From: Streptomyces griseocarneus | GTDB taxonomy: Bacteria > Actinomycetota > Actinomycetes > Streptomycetales > Streptomycetaceae | Reading direction: 5' to 3' | Length of the DNA stretch: 64,000 nt | Assembly: GCF_014655595.1 (NCBI RefSeq) | Contig: NZ_BNBL01000001.1 | Coordinates: 784,310 to 848,309 of the forward strand | In this document: positions 17,406 to 25,869 of the stretch, one piece after another | Numbering within the stretch: the stretch's first letter is position 1 | How the letters are laid out: each line of letters opens with the position of its first letter | Notes under the pieces: generated by a model | Told to the model about the DNA's origin: nothing | The model's input: only the letters and a program-made list of their open reading frames with translations | Database searches by the model: none | Made by a program: the position numbers and the translations under genes

Positions 17406-17802
17406 CCGCCTCCCACCCGATCCCAAGCCGCCCCGACCCCGGAACGCAGACCCAACTCTCCTCCTGCCACGCACCCGGCAGCCAGGGCGCACGCCGGTGA
17501 AGCAGCCGCACAACAAGGGCACACGCCGCCGGTGGGTGCCCTCCTCTTCGAGGCGGACACAGCCCCTGACCTGTGACCTCTTGGTGAAAGTTGCGCTGGC
17601 GGGAACCCACTTAATACCCACGCGCGGGCTGAGGGCACGGCTCTCGTTCCGACGACTGCCCGAGCACCTCGTACGCGACCTCAGCGTCGCCGCGACTAGA
17701 CCTGCCCCGGGAGTTCCGCTGAGGCCAATCTGGCGCTGCTGCCAGCTGTCAGTACCGGATACTTCGTTTGATGGTTCGCAAGTGGTCTGTCAGGAGGGTC
17801 GA
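17406..17802. other. No gene seen; upstream region of restriction pseudogene
   Basis: About 400 bases lie between the small Cys/His gene and the restriction gene remnant. Open frames here lack start signals and family similarity. Base composition falls toward the right end, where the less GC-rich accessory DNA begins. GGAGGG at 17792-17797 is the ribosome binding site for the following remnant. Confidence 0.4.
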
Positions 17803-19195
17803 ATGCCGGATGTTGAAGCAAATTTGATCAAGCGGGTGGGCGACCTTGCGCCGGCTGTACGAGGGTCCGGTCAGGCGACCCACCGGCCGTTGCTGCTGCT
17901 GTGGGCTATAGGTCAAGCAGTGCATGGCCGACGTGAGCATCATTGGTCCACGGTTCGTGACGCCCTCACCCCGTTGATGGATGCATACCTCGGAGCCTCC
18001 AGGGGGGCTCATTAATCGTTCTGGGCCTTGCGGAGGAACCGCTTGTGGGAGGTGGACGGCGCCGACCGATTGGAGCTCACCAGTGGTGGGCGGCGGCCGC
18101 CCCTGGCAGCACTGGATGCCGCTGACCCTCTCGCTGGGCTCCCGAAGGAGGACTTCAACCTTGTGTCGAGAGATCCGGAGCTTGCAGCCCGGATAGCGGG
18201 CAGCTTGTTGTTGAGGTTCTTCGAGCCGCTACCAGCTGGCCTGTTGGATGCCCTGAGCCTCACCGACTTGCTGGCCGGGCGTATCGATGCGTCCCTGCGT
18301 CCGCGCGTCGGAGGTGGCTGACGCTTACGGCGGGAACCGCGTCCTTGGCATCACTCCGTTGGCTGATGGCATCTTGACGGTCTACTCGGATGAGAAGGGT
18401 CCGCACGCGGATACGCGCATCGCGGGTACGAACTGGATCGCTTATACCGGTGACGGCCTTTCGGGTGATCAACAGATTCGCAACGGCAATCGCTCTATGG
18501 CCCGTTATCAGGCAGAACAGCGAGCGCTGCGCTACTGGCACAAGCCTTACGGCGGCCAGTGGAGCTTTGAGACCTGGGTAGTGATCGTCGAATGCCACAG
18601 TCGCTGGGGCCGTGGAGAAGACGGGAAGAATCGTCGGGAGTATGTATGGGTGCTTGCACCCGTCGCGTCCCCGCTGCGTGAAAACTGGCCTCAGGAGGTT
18701 ATTGACGCGCTGAACGAGGACGACGGCAGCATGCATGACAACACGCTCGACATGGCTCCTCGAGAGGTGGGCGAAACGCCAGTGAGCGATCGTGAGCGGT
18801 ACCGCCGGCTCGTCGCCGCTGCTCGGCGTACGAGAGCTGGCCGTACTCAGCGATCGCGCAGTGTGCAGGTCGATCGCTACTTCCGTTCACCAGCTGCGCG
18901 TGAAGCCGTGATACTTCGTAGCGGTGGCCGGTGCGAAAACTCATCATGTGCTGGTCACCCGACTGAGCTTACGGACACCGGTGCCCCGATACTTGAGGTG
19001 GATCACATAAACGACCTCGGGCGTGGTGGTGAAGACGTGCCAGAAAGCATGATTGCTCTCTGCCCTAATTGTCATGCTCTGAAAACGCGAGGGACTAACC
19101 GTCAGGGACTGCGCACGAGCTTGCTTGCCATAGCTCGTACTCGACACCAGGCCTTCGCAGAACAGGAACAGTGCAGTCCAGTCGGCAGCGGGTGA
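17803..19195 (+). pseudogene. Broken type IV restriction endonuclease (sulfur-binding, SRA-like, HNH)
   Basis: The reading frame starts at ATG 17803 after GGAGGG. The first part matches the sulfur-binding domain of ScoMcrA-type enzymes, which recognise phosphorothioate DNA: THRPLLLLWAIGQ, then SFWALRRNRLWEVDG and a helical end (LLLRFFEPLPAGLLDAL). A TAA at 18013-18015 interrupts this domain in frame; reading through gives a normal domain. A frameshift between about 18270 and 18321 then moves coding to another frame. That frame holds an SRA-like part (AYGGNRVLGI, IAYTGDGLSGDQQ) and a C-terminal HNH nuclease (LEVDHINDLGRGGED, LCPNCHALKTRG). Two independent lesions argue for a dead gene unless they are sequencing errors. 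DNA is less GC-rich than flanks, which fits horizontal origin. Confidence 0.82.
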
Positions 19196-19245
19196 ACCAC
19201 GGGGCCGTCTTGCGGTGTTCGACCAAGCCGGAAGGATGGCCTCTC

Positions 19246-19275
19246 CTCCGGCAGGCCCACAGCTGCCTGCCGGAG
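19246..19275 (+). terminator. Hairpin after restriction pseudogene
   Basis: An 11-base perfect stem (CTCCGGCAGGC with GCCTGCCGGAG) encloses an 8-base loop, about 50 bases after the stop at 19195. There is no T-tract, which is common for Streptomyces terminators. Confidence 0.65.
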
Positions 19276-19374
19276 TGGCTCACGACTCTAGACCTCGTCA
19301 CGTGCGGCTGCGCTCTGACTTCTGACCTACGTAGCTCACGGGGTTTGCTCCATACGTGCAACGGCTGTGGCCAG

Positions 19375-19590
19375 GCCGTCAGCCGCGTGATGATCAGGCG
19401 TTCGTGAGCGGTCTGGAATGGGCCGAGTTCAGCGGGTGGATCCCGCCAGGGCGAGCAGGTGCGGTACTTCCACGCGATGGCTTCGAGCGTGCGGCGGTGG
19501 CCGGATCACCGCCGGTCACGGACCGGATCGGCTGGCGTCAGCGGCGTGATCCGGTCCCACATCGCACCGGTCCACCAGCTTGTCATTCAT
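19375..19590 (-). mobile_element. Remnant of IS5-family transposase N-terminus
   Basis: On the minus strand, ATG 19590 begins MNDKLVDR. One extra base then shifts the frame to MWDRITPLTPADPVRDRR (from 19562), a TGA follows at 19508-19506, and after it GHRRTLEAIAWKYR and SPWRDPPAELGPFQTAHERL can be read. This is the characteristic N-terminal sequence of IS112/IS5-type transposases (helix-turn-helix region, WK(Y/F)R and SPWRDLP motifs). The rest of the transposase is missing. At least one frameshift and one nonsense change make it inactive. No terminal inverted repeats were identified. Confidence 0.75.
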
Positions 19591-19620
19591 GACCGCCTCG
19601 TGTGGGGTAAATGGCCCGTG

Positions 19621-19908
19621 CTACCCCGGCGGCAGCGGCTGCTCGGGCAGGCTACCGAAGAGGTAGTCGTACATCTTCCTCAAGTATTCGTAGAGATCCT
19701 CTTCGCTGTCGAATTCGATTCCGGTGAGGCCGTCATATTCCTCGACTGACAGTTCCCGAGACTTTAGCAATTCCGCAAATCCGTCTCGAACTGAGCCTGA
19801 GAAATTTTCATTGAACCCGTGCAGTGTCCTGCGAAGATTTCCGGTTACGTCGTAACCTTGTTCTTCGTCAAGATAGCCGGTAATGAACGTGCGTAGTTCT
19901 TGATTCAT
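19621..19908 (-). CDS. CdiI-type immunity protein candidate
   Basis: This 95-residue acidic protein starts at ATG 19908 after AAGGAA. It has no signal or membrane segment. The C-terminal half, with LSVEEYDGLTGIEFDSEEDL and a final LRKMYDYLFGSLPEQ, matches the look of contact-dependent inhibition immunity proteins of the CdiI_2 type. It follows the toxin gene by 12 bases on the same strand, the classic order for a toxin and its immunity protein. Base composition is roughly half GC in places, far below the flanking genes, which suggests transfer. It should bind and block the C-terminal toxin domain of its neighbour in the cytoplasm. Confidence 0.7.
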   Translation of the reverse strand: MNQELRTFITGYLDEEQGYDVTGNLRRTLHGFNENFSGSVRDGFAELLKSRELSVEEYDGLTGIEFDSEEDLYEYLRKMYDYLFGSLPEQPLPPG

Positions 19909-19920
19909 TCTTTCCTTCTT

Positions 19921-21822
19921 TTAAGGGTGTCTGCCCTGCATGGGGTTAGGGTACATGGTATGAAGATTCCACTCGTTGTTGGCGTCGAGGCGATAGATGG
20001 CCTTGATGTTTCCGTTCTCGAAGTTTGCGGGGAGGAATTCGTTGGGGTTCGCTGGACTTCTGTAGAAACCAGTGAGCCTGTGATGCCCGCTTGGGCCTAG
20101 GACGTCGGAGATCGGCAAGGTGTTGCCTGGAGGTGGACTTCCGTTGTCCGTTATGTATTCCCGGAACCTCGCATCAGCCGCGATCAGGTCTTCTGGGTGA
20201 TCGAAACGTGTGGAAAATGCCCCTACTCGGTGCACTCCCCCTGTTACGCCGTCCGTAGTCGTTCCCGTGAGCGGGTCAATATTGTTTTGCGATTTCAGCA
20301 GTCCGTGGTACTCCGAGTTGGGCCCGTACAACTTTGGGTTTCCGTTCGAGTCGGGGAGAGTTTCACCCAACCGGTTCGTCAGATCGCCATTGGAGGGACG
20401 CAGGTGTCGACCCGGGGCATGGCCCTCACCCCCTTGGCGGTCGTCCAGTTCCTTGATCCGATCCTTGACCTCCTGGGGGCCCATGGAATACGTGTCGGGC
20501 ACGACGTTGCCGTGCTCGTCCCTGATGTACCCGTCATCGACGATGACACGCTTGTTGCCCTCGGGGTCGCCCGCCTCATCCGGAGCCTCGACGTCACTTT
20601 CCGGGTGCCACCGCTCCGGCGCACCGTCCAATGCCTCCCACGGTTCGGGAGCCTCATCACCCGAACCGTCACTAGCGGACCCATCACCAGACTCCCGAGT
20701 GCCGGACAGACCTTCCGCCCGCTCCGAGGAGTCGGTGTCCGGCGCCTCAGCCCGCTCCCCTGCCGCCGAGGACTCTGCAGAGGCACCGGCCCCCTCCACC
20801 TCCCTAGCACCAGAGTCCTCCGCAGCCGCCGGTTCCGGAGCATCGTCCGACTGCTCGGCGCCCATGTCATGCGCTTCCACGGGGCCTGACTCGGAATCTG
20901 CGTCCGCCGTGCCGGCCTCGCTTGCGTCCGTTGGTTCCGGGGCGTCGTCTGTCTGCTCGGCTTCCGCCTCGCGTGTGTCCGCCGGGCCTGTTTCCGGGTC
21001 TGCGTCTGCCGCGTCTGTGGGTTCAGCGGCGTCAGCGTCCGGCTGCTCGGCTTCCGGCTCCGGGGTGTCGGTTTCCTCTGCGGGCTCCGGCTTCGGGGCG
21101 TCGTCCGCTTGCTCGGCACCCGTTTCCTGTGAGTTCTCTGCAGCCGTCGGATCCAGGACCTCGGCGTCGGACGGCTCGGACCCCGGTTCCGGGGTGCCGG
21201 TCTTCTCCGGTGTGCTGTCGACTTCCTCTGCGTCCGCCGGTTCCGGAGCGTCGTCTGCCTGCTCTGCGCCTGCGTCGTGCGTATCTGCGGGGCCTGATTC
21301 GGAGTCTGCGTCCGCCGCGTCCACGGATTCCGGCGCGTCAGCGTCGGCCTGCTCAGCCTTCGTCTCCGGAATGTCGGCTTCGTTTGCGTCCGTTGGTTCC
21401 GGGGCGTCGTCTGCCTGGTCGGCTTCCGCCTCGCGTGCGTCTACCGGGCCGGTTTCGGAGTTTGCGTCCTCAGCATTCGCCGGTTCCGGAGCCTCAGCGT
21501 CCCACTGCTCGGCTTCCGGCTTCAGGGTGTCGGTTTCCTCGGGTGCGCTGTCGGTTTCCTGTGCAGGCTCCGGTTCCGGGGTGTTGTCCGCTTGCTCGGC
21601 ACCCGTTTCCTGTGAGTCCTCCGCAGCCGTCGGATCCGGAGCGTCGTCCGCCTGCTCGGTGTCCGCGGCGCGCGCACCCGTGAGTTCCGGCGCTTCGGCC
21701 GCGCCCGTACCGGAGTCCGTATCCGCCGCCTTCACCGGCTCCGGGGCGTCGACGGGCTCGGGCGGCGGGGCTTCCTGAGGTGGCGGGGGCTGCTCGGGTG
21801 GACGGTCACTCATGATCGGCAT
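19921..21822 (-). CDS. Polymorphic toxin with long acidic repeat N-terminus and C-terminal nuclease-like toxin domain
   Basis: This protein is about 633 residues. Residues about 10-400 are almost entirely Asp, Glu, Ala, Pro and Thr in imperfect repeats such as EADQADDAPEPTDANEAD. Residues about 420-633 are a normal globular domain containing VHRVGAFSTRFDHPEDL, ITDNGSPPPGN, SGHHRLTGFYRSP and a final NEWNLHTMYPNP. This pattern is like C-terminal RNase toxins of CdiA and BECR-type polymorphic systems, with candidate His, Arg and Thr active residues. No signal peptide, WXG or secretion domain is seen, so the export route is unknown. ATG 21822 or ATG 21813 could be the start; neither has a clear ribosome site. 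An immunity gene follows directly. Confidence 0.7.
   Translation of the reverse strand: MPIMSDRPPEQPPPPQEAPPPEPVDAPEPVKAADTDSGTGAAEAPELTGARAADTEQADDAPDPTAAEDSQETGAEQADNTPEPEPAQETDSAPEETDTLKPEAEQWDAEAPEPANAEDANSETGPVDAREAEADQADDAPEPTDANEADIPETKAEQADADAPESVDAADADSESGPADTHDAGAEQADDAPEPADAEEVDSTPEKTGTPEPGSEPSDAEVLDPTAAENSQETGAEQADDAPKPEPAEETDTPEPEAEQPDADAAEPTDAADADPETGPADTREAEAEQTDDAPEPTDASEAGTADADSESGPVEAHDMGAEQSDDAPEPAAAEDSGAREVEGAGASAESSAAGERAEAPDTDSSERAEGLSGTRESGDGSASDGSGDEAPEPWEALDGAPERWHPESDVEAPDEAGDPEGNKRVIVDDGYIRDEHGNVVPDTYSMGPQEVKDRIKELDDRQGGEGHAPGRHLRPSNGDLTNRLGETLPDSNGNPKLYGPNSEYHGLLKSQNNIDPLTGTTTDGVTGGVHRVGAFSTRFDHPEDLIAADARFREYITDNGSPPPGNTLPISDVLGPSGHHRLTGFYRSPANPNEFLPANFENGNIKAIYRLDANNEWNLHTMYPNPMQGRHP
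20690..21770. repeat. Degenerate repeats encoding acidic Pro/Ala/Glu/Asp tract
   Basis: Within the toxin gene, units encoding variants of EQADDAPEPxxAxExD recur roughly every 20-40 codons. Several stretches, such as those around 20930, 21240 and 21400, are near copies at the DNA level. Copy number is likely to vary by recombination. Confidence 0.7.
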
Positions 21823-22387
21823 TCTGACATTGCCACGTCAAAGCGCTTGAATCGCAGGCACATGGGGAGACTCGAAGCGGCCCGTGGCGCCGAAGCGGCG
21901 TCCAGGGCCCGTGTCGGCGATTCACCGCGGCGGGCGCCGGCGTCGCTGTTGTGGCCGGCGCGCCTCGGAAGTGGCCCGTGTTGGCCGCCGATGGCCGCCG
22001 TGGCCGTTCTCCGCGTTTGCTGCGGGGTTGTGCTACCGGCCCCCCCGCAGCCGCCAGCGCCACGCAGGCGACTGTGGCCTGTCCATGGGGGTTCGAAGCC
22101 CACGTGGCTACCTCTACTGCAAGCTGTCGTGACCGAGTCACCTGCCTGCTGCGGTCATGATGGATGACCTGCGACTACTTGCGTGCAAGCAAACGTCTGA
22201 ATCTAGCCGCACCCGAAATGTCGAACAGCGGAGAGACGCTCGCTGCCCGGGGTAGCCGTCGGTCACCTTCCTCCTGCTTGTACCCACTGCTGCCTCAGCT
22301 CCCCGGATGACTCCCGGATGCACCCCATGGCCCCTGACCTGCACCGTCACCACCCCGCCGCCCGCCCCCGCCTTTGCCTGCTGTTTA
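21823..22387. other. Intergenic region between toxin gene and nickel importer, no gene seen
   Basis: This stretch of about 565 bases carries no convincing gene. On the minus strand TTGACG (21840-21835) could be the -35 box of the toxin promoter, and the palindromic TCAAAGCGCTTGA at 21838-21850 overlaps it and might be an operator. A T-loop-like GGTTCGAAG near 22090 is not part of a recognisable tRNA. Confidence 0.4.
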
Positions 22388-22406
22388 ATTGCGATTCGTT
22401 CGCAAT
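22388..22406. promoter_or_regulatory. Nur-box-like palindrome at nickel importer promoter
   Basis: ATTGCGA and TCGCAAT form a perfect 7-base inverted repeat with a 5-base spacer. The layout TTGCgA-N5-TcGCAA follows the Nur box TTGCAA-N5-TTGCAA known for the nickel-responsive Fur-family repressor of Streptomyces. TTGCGA (22389-22394) could itself be the -35 box, 17 bases before TAGATC at 22412-22417, so bound Nur would block RNA polymerase. It lies 31 bases before the ATG of the importer's binding-protein gene. Confidence 0.7.
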
Positions 22407-22436
22407 AGCAATAGATCTTGAGCAGAGGTGTAGGGC

Positions 22437-24035
22437 ATGACGGCCCGGTCCATACGGGGAGTGGCCGCCACGGCCATGGCAGGCGTTCTCGCGGCGGGGG
22501 CGGTGGCCTGCTCGACGCCCGGCGCCGGGGGCGATGGCGGCGCGGGTGGGAAGGACTCGCTCGTCGTCGGGCTCGCCAATGAGCCCGAGACCCTCAGCCC
22601 GCTGCTCGGCTACGGCAAGGACGGGAACTCCAAGGTCTTCGACGGGCTGCTGCGCCGGGACGCCGCCATGAAGCTGCGGCCCGCCCTCGCCGCCGAGCTG
22701 CCCAAGGTCACCGACGACGGGCGGACGTACACCTTCACACTCCGCCGCGGCGTGAAGTTCAGCGACGGCGAGCCGTTCACCGCCAAGGACGTGGTCTTCA
22801 CCTACCGGACCATCCTCGACGAGAAGACGAACAACGCCGCCAAGGGCGAGCTCGACGCGATCGACAAGGTCACCGCCGAGGGCGACGACACCGTCGTCTT
22901 CGCGCTCAAGTACCCCTACGCCCCCTTCGCCGAGCGCACCGTCCTGCCCATCGTGCCGGAGCACGTGGCCAAGGGGCAGGACGTCAACACCGGCTCGTTC
23001 AACACCGCCCCCGTCGGTACCGGCCCCTACGTCCTGACCGGCTGGAGCAAGGGCGAGAAGCTGACCTTCAAGGCCAACCCCGGCTACTGGGGCGGCGAGC
23101 CCGAGGTCAAGAAGCTCACGATGGCGATCATCAAGGACGACGACGTGCGCGCCACCCGGCTGCGCTCCGGCGACCTCGACGGCGCCATCCTGCCGCCCAA
23201 CCTCGCCAAGGGCTTCAAGGGCGACAAGACCAAGCGGACCATCACGGCCAAGACCACCGACTTCCGCGGCGTGACCCTGCCGACCGCGAACAAGGTCACC
23301 GGCGACACCGCCGTCCGCCGCGCCCTCGACCTCGCCGTCGACCGCGAGGCCATGGTCGACAAGCTGCTGGAGGGCGCCGGCCGCGCCGGGTACGGGCCCG
23401 TCCCCACCGGCAGCGAGTGGTTCACCAAGGGCACCGAGCGCCCCCACGACCTGGAGAAGGCGAAGAAGCTGCTGGACGACGCGGGCTGGAAGCCCGGCGG
23501 CGACGGCATCCGGGAGAAGGACGGACAGCGCGCCGCCTTCACCCTCTGGTTCCCCGCGGGCGACAAGCTCCGCGAGGAGCACGCACTCGCCTTCGCCTCC
23601 GACGCCAAGAAAGCCGGCATCAAGGCCGAGGTACGCAGCGGCACCTGGGAGGTCATCGAGCCGCGCATGAAGGACGACGCGGTCCTCGCCGGCGGCGGCA
23701 ACCCGGCCGACCCCGACTTCGACCTCTACAACCTCCTGCACTCCTCCCTCGCCCTCGACGGCTTCAACAACATGGCCGCCTACGCCAACCCCGACGTCGA
23801 CAAGGCCCTGGAGGAGGGCCGGCGCAGCGGCGACAAGGCCGCCCGCAAGGCCGCGTACGACACGGTCCAGCGCGGCCTCGCCGACAACCCCGGCTACGTC
23901 TTCCTCACCCACGTCGACCACCTCTACGTCATGAACGACGCCTGGAAGGACCTCTCCACCCAGGTCGAGCCGCATGACCACGGCCTCGGCGCCGGCCCGT
24001 GGTGGAACGTCGAGGACTGGCAGCCGAAGAAGTGA
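22437..24035 (+). CDS. nikA: Nickel/peptide-type ABC importer substrate-binding lipoprotein
   Basis: This 532-residue family 5 solute-binding protein starts at ATG 22437. The signal ends in the lipobox-like GAVAC, with Cys near residue 25, followed by a Gly-rich linker. Family features include SPLLGYGKDGNSKVFDGLL near residue 57 and VKFSDGEPFTAKDVVFTYR near residue 108. The C-terminus carries a PHDHGLGAGPWW segment that could contribute metal-binding His residues. It is the first of five tightly packed genes for a complete importer. The Nur-like box upstream argues for nickel as substrate. Without that box, oligopeptide uptake would be the default call, so the nik name is an inference. Confidence 0.78.
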   Translation: MTARSIRGVAATAMAGVLAAGAVACSTPGAGGDGGAGGKDSLVVGLANEPETLSPLLGYGKDGNSKVFDGLLRRDAAMKLRPALAAELPKVTDDGRTYTFTLRRGVKFSDGEPFTAKDVVFTYRTILDEKTNNAAKGELDAIDKVTAEGDDTVVFALKYPYAPFAERTVLPIVPEHVAKGQDVNTGSFNTAPVGTGPYVLTGWSKGEKLTFKANPGYWGGEPEVKKLTMAIIKDDDVRATRLRSGDLDGAILPPNLAKGFKGDKTKRTITAKTTDFRGVTLPTANKVTGDTAVRRALDLAVDREAMVDKLLEGAGRAGYGPVPTGSEWFTKGTERPHDLEKAKKLLDDAGWKPGGDGIREKDGQRAAFTLWFPAGDKLREEHALAFASDAKKAGIKAEVRSGTWEVIEPRMKDDAVLAGGGNPADPDFDLYNLLHSSLALDGFNNMAAYANPDVDKALEEGRRSGDKAARKAAYDTVQRGLADNPGYVFLTHVDHLYVMNDAWKDLSTQVEPHDHGLGAGPWWNVEDWQPKK

Positions 24036-25036
24036 GCCGCGGCACGACCGGGCTCCCGTGGGGGCCCATGGCGCGCATGGCGGGGCGGCGGCTGCTGGCC
24101 GCCGTCCCCCTGCTGGGCGCGGTGACCTTCGGGGTCTTCGCCCTCGCCGCCGCCTCGCCCTTCGACCCCGCCCGGGCCCACGCCGGCTCCGCCGGGCTCG
24201 GCGCCCGCCAGGACGTACTGGACCAGCTGCGCGAGAACCTCGGCGCCGACCGGCCCTTCGTCGCCCGCTGGTGGGAGTGGCTGAGCGCCGCCCTGACCGG
24301 CGACCTGGGCGACTCCCTCTCCCTGCGCCAGCCGGTGAGCCAGGTCATCGGCGAGCGCATCGGCTGGTCCGTCCTGCTGTGCGGCGTCGCCTTCGTGCTC
24401 GCCGTCGTCGTGGGCACGGCGCTCGGCGTGCTCGCCGCCCGCCGCCGCGGCGGCCTCCTCGACCGGGCCGTCACCTCGCTGTCGTACACCCTCGAGGCGG
24501 CGCCGCCCTTCTGGCTGGGCCTGCTCGCCATCTGGTTCTTCGCGATCCACCTCGGCGCGCTGCCCGCCGGCGGGCTCACCGACACCGGCACCGACGTCGC
24601 CACCGCCGGCCAGGTCGCCTCCCACCTCGTCCTGCCCGCCGGCGTGCTCGCGGTCACGCAGCTGCCGTGGTTCGTGCTGTACGTACGCCAGGGCGTCGGC
24701 GACGCCCTGGCCGAGGACCCCGTGCGCGGCGCCCGCGCCCGCGGCCTGAGCGAGCGCACCGTCCTGCTCGGTCACGCCCTGCGGTCCGGACTGCTGCCCG
24801 TCCTCACCCTCATCGGCTCCCGCGTGCCCGAACTGATCACCGGTGCGCTGCTGGTCGAGACGGTGTTCAGCTGGCCCGGCATCGCCTCGGCGACGGTCGA
24901 GGCGGCCACCAAGGTCGACTTCCCGCTGCTCGCGGCCCTGACCGTGCTCGCCACGGCTGCCGTCCTGCTCGGCAACCTCCTCTCCGACCTGCTGTACGGA
25001 CTGGCGGACCCGAGGGTCGCCCATGAAGGAATGTGA
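24032..25036 (+). CDS. nikB: Nickel/peptide-type ABC importer permease, DppB/NikB family
   Basis: This inner-membrane permease has about 334 residues from GTG 24032, which overlaps the upstream stop as GTGA. ATG 24068 (MARMAGRRLLAAVPLL) is an equally possible start nearer the conserved N-terminus. Six membrane segments are visible. The conserved loop VRGARARGLSERTVLLGHALRSGLLPVL near residue 230 is the binding-protein-dependent permease motif, and ALLVETVFSWPGI follows. It pairs with the next permease and should form the membrane channel. The gene order A-B-C-D-E is that of nickel and dipeptide importers. Confidence 0.85.
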   Translation: MSRGTTGLPWGPMARMAGRRLLAAVPLLGAVTFGVFALAAASPFDPARAHAGSAGLGARQDVLDQLRENLGADRPFVARWWEWLSAALTGDLGDSLSLRQPVSQVIGERIGWSVLLCGVAFVLAVVVGTALGVLAARRRGGLLDRAVTSLSYTLEAAPPFWLGLLAIWFFAIHLGALPAGGLTDTGTDVATAGQVASHLVLPAGVLAVTQLPWFVLYVRQGVGDALAEDPVRGARARGLSERTVLLGHALRSGLLPVLTLIGSRVPELITGALLVETVFSWPGIASATVEAATKVDFPLLAALTVLATAAVLLGNLLSDLLYGLADPRVAHEGM

Positions 25037-25869
25037 CCGCGATGGGTAACCGGATCACGCGCCTGCGCGCCTCGGGCCTCGTCGTGGCCGCCGTCGTCCT
25101 CGCCGTCCTCGTCGTGCCGCTCGCCTTCCCCCTGGACGAACAGGCCGTCGACCTCGCCGCGAAGCTGCGGCAGCCCGGCCTCTCCCACCCCTTCGGCACC
25201 GACGAGGTGGGCCGCGACCTGCTGCTGCGCTGCGTCTACGGACTGCGCGTCTCGCTGCTCGTCGGCGTCGTCGCGGCCCTCGTCGCGACCGTCGTCGGCA
25301 CGGCGGTCGGCGCGCTGGCGGGGGCGCTCGGCGGCTGGGCGGACCGGGCGCTGATGCGGCTCGTCGACCTCTTCTCCTCCGTGCCGCACCTGCTGCTCGG
25401 CATCTTCGTCGTCGCCCTGTTCCGGCCCGGAGTCTGGCCCGTCATCGCGTCGGTCGCGGTCACCCACTGGCTGTCGACCGCGCGGATCGTACGGGCCGAG
25501 GTGCTGTCGCTGCGCACCCGGCCGTACATCGACGCGGCCGTCTCGGGCGGCGCGTCGCGGTGGCGCGTCGCCGTGCGGCACCTGCTGCCCGGGGTGCTTC
25601 CCCAGGCCGGGCTCGCGGCGGTCCTGATGATCCCGCACGCCATCTGGCACGAGTCGGCGCTGTCCTTCCTGGGCCTGGGCCTGCCCACCCACCAGGCCAG
25701 CCTCGGCAACATGGTCAACAGCGCCCGCGGCTCCCTCCTGGCGGGCGACTGGTGGCCGACCCTCTTCCCCGGCCTGTTCATCATCGTCCCCACCCTGGCC
25801 GTGGCGGGCCTGGCCGGCGCCTGGCGCGAACGGCTCGACCCGCGCCGCCGATCGGAGCTGACGCTGTGA
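25033..25869 (+). CDS. nikC: Nickel/peptide-type ABC importer permease, DppC/NikC family
   Basis: This second permease has 278 residues from GTG 25033 (overlapping GTGA). ATG 25042 is an alternative with better spacing to AAGGA at 25026-25030. It shows the DppC/NikC signature HPFGTDEVGRDLLLRCVYGL near residue 50. Six hydrophobic segments are present. A conserved cytoplasmic loop reads DAAVSGGASRWRVAVRHLLP, and HESALSFLGLGLPTHQASLG lies near residue 210. The next gene overlaps by four bases. Confidence 0.87.
   Translation: MTAMGNRITRLRASGLVVAAVVLAVLVVPLAFPLDEQAVDLAAKLRQPGLSHPFGTDEVGRDLLLRCVYGLRVSLLVGVVAALVATVVGTAVGALAGALGGWADRALMRLVDLFSSVPHLLLGIFVVALFRPGVWPVIASVAVTHWLSTARIVRAEVLSLRTRPYIDAAVSGGASRWRVAVRHLLPGVLPQAGLAAVLMIPHAIWHESALSFLGLGLPTHQASLGNMVNSARGSLLAGDWWPTLFPGLFIIVPTLAVAGLAGAWRERLDPRRRSELTL

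Noticed and set aside
17497..17802. Upstream extension of the restriction gene frame
   Set aside because: There is no start signal or similarity; ATG 17803 has a strong ribosome site and begins the conserved domain.
20690..21770. CRISPR-like regular repeats
   Set aside because: Units vary in length and sequence, there are no unique spacers, and they code in frame for an acidic protein tract.
22085..22107. tRNA T-loop-like GGTTCGAAG
   Set aside because: The T-stem has a mismatch and no D-arm, anticodon arm or acceptor stem can be folded around it.
21806..22141. Minus-strand open frames before the toxin gene
   Set aside because: Composition is not gene-like, frames overlap each other, and no ribosome site or motif was found.
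14290..22430. Integrated element with attachment sites
   Set aside because: The region is accessory in content, but I found no integrase gene, flanking direct repeats or tRNA target, so I did not call a defined element.
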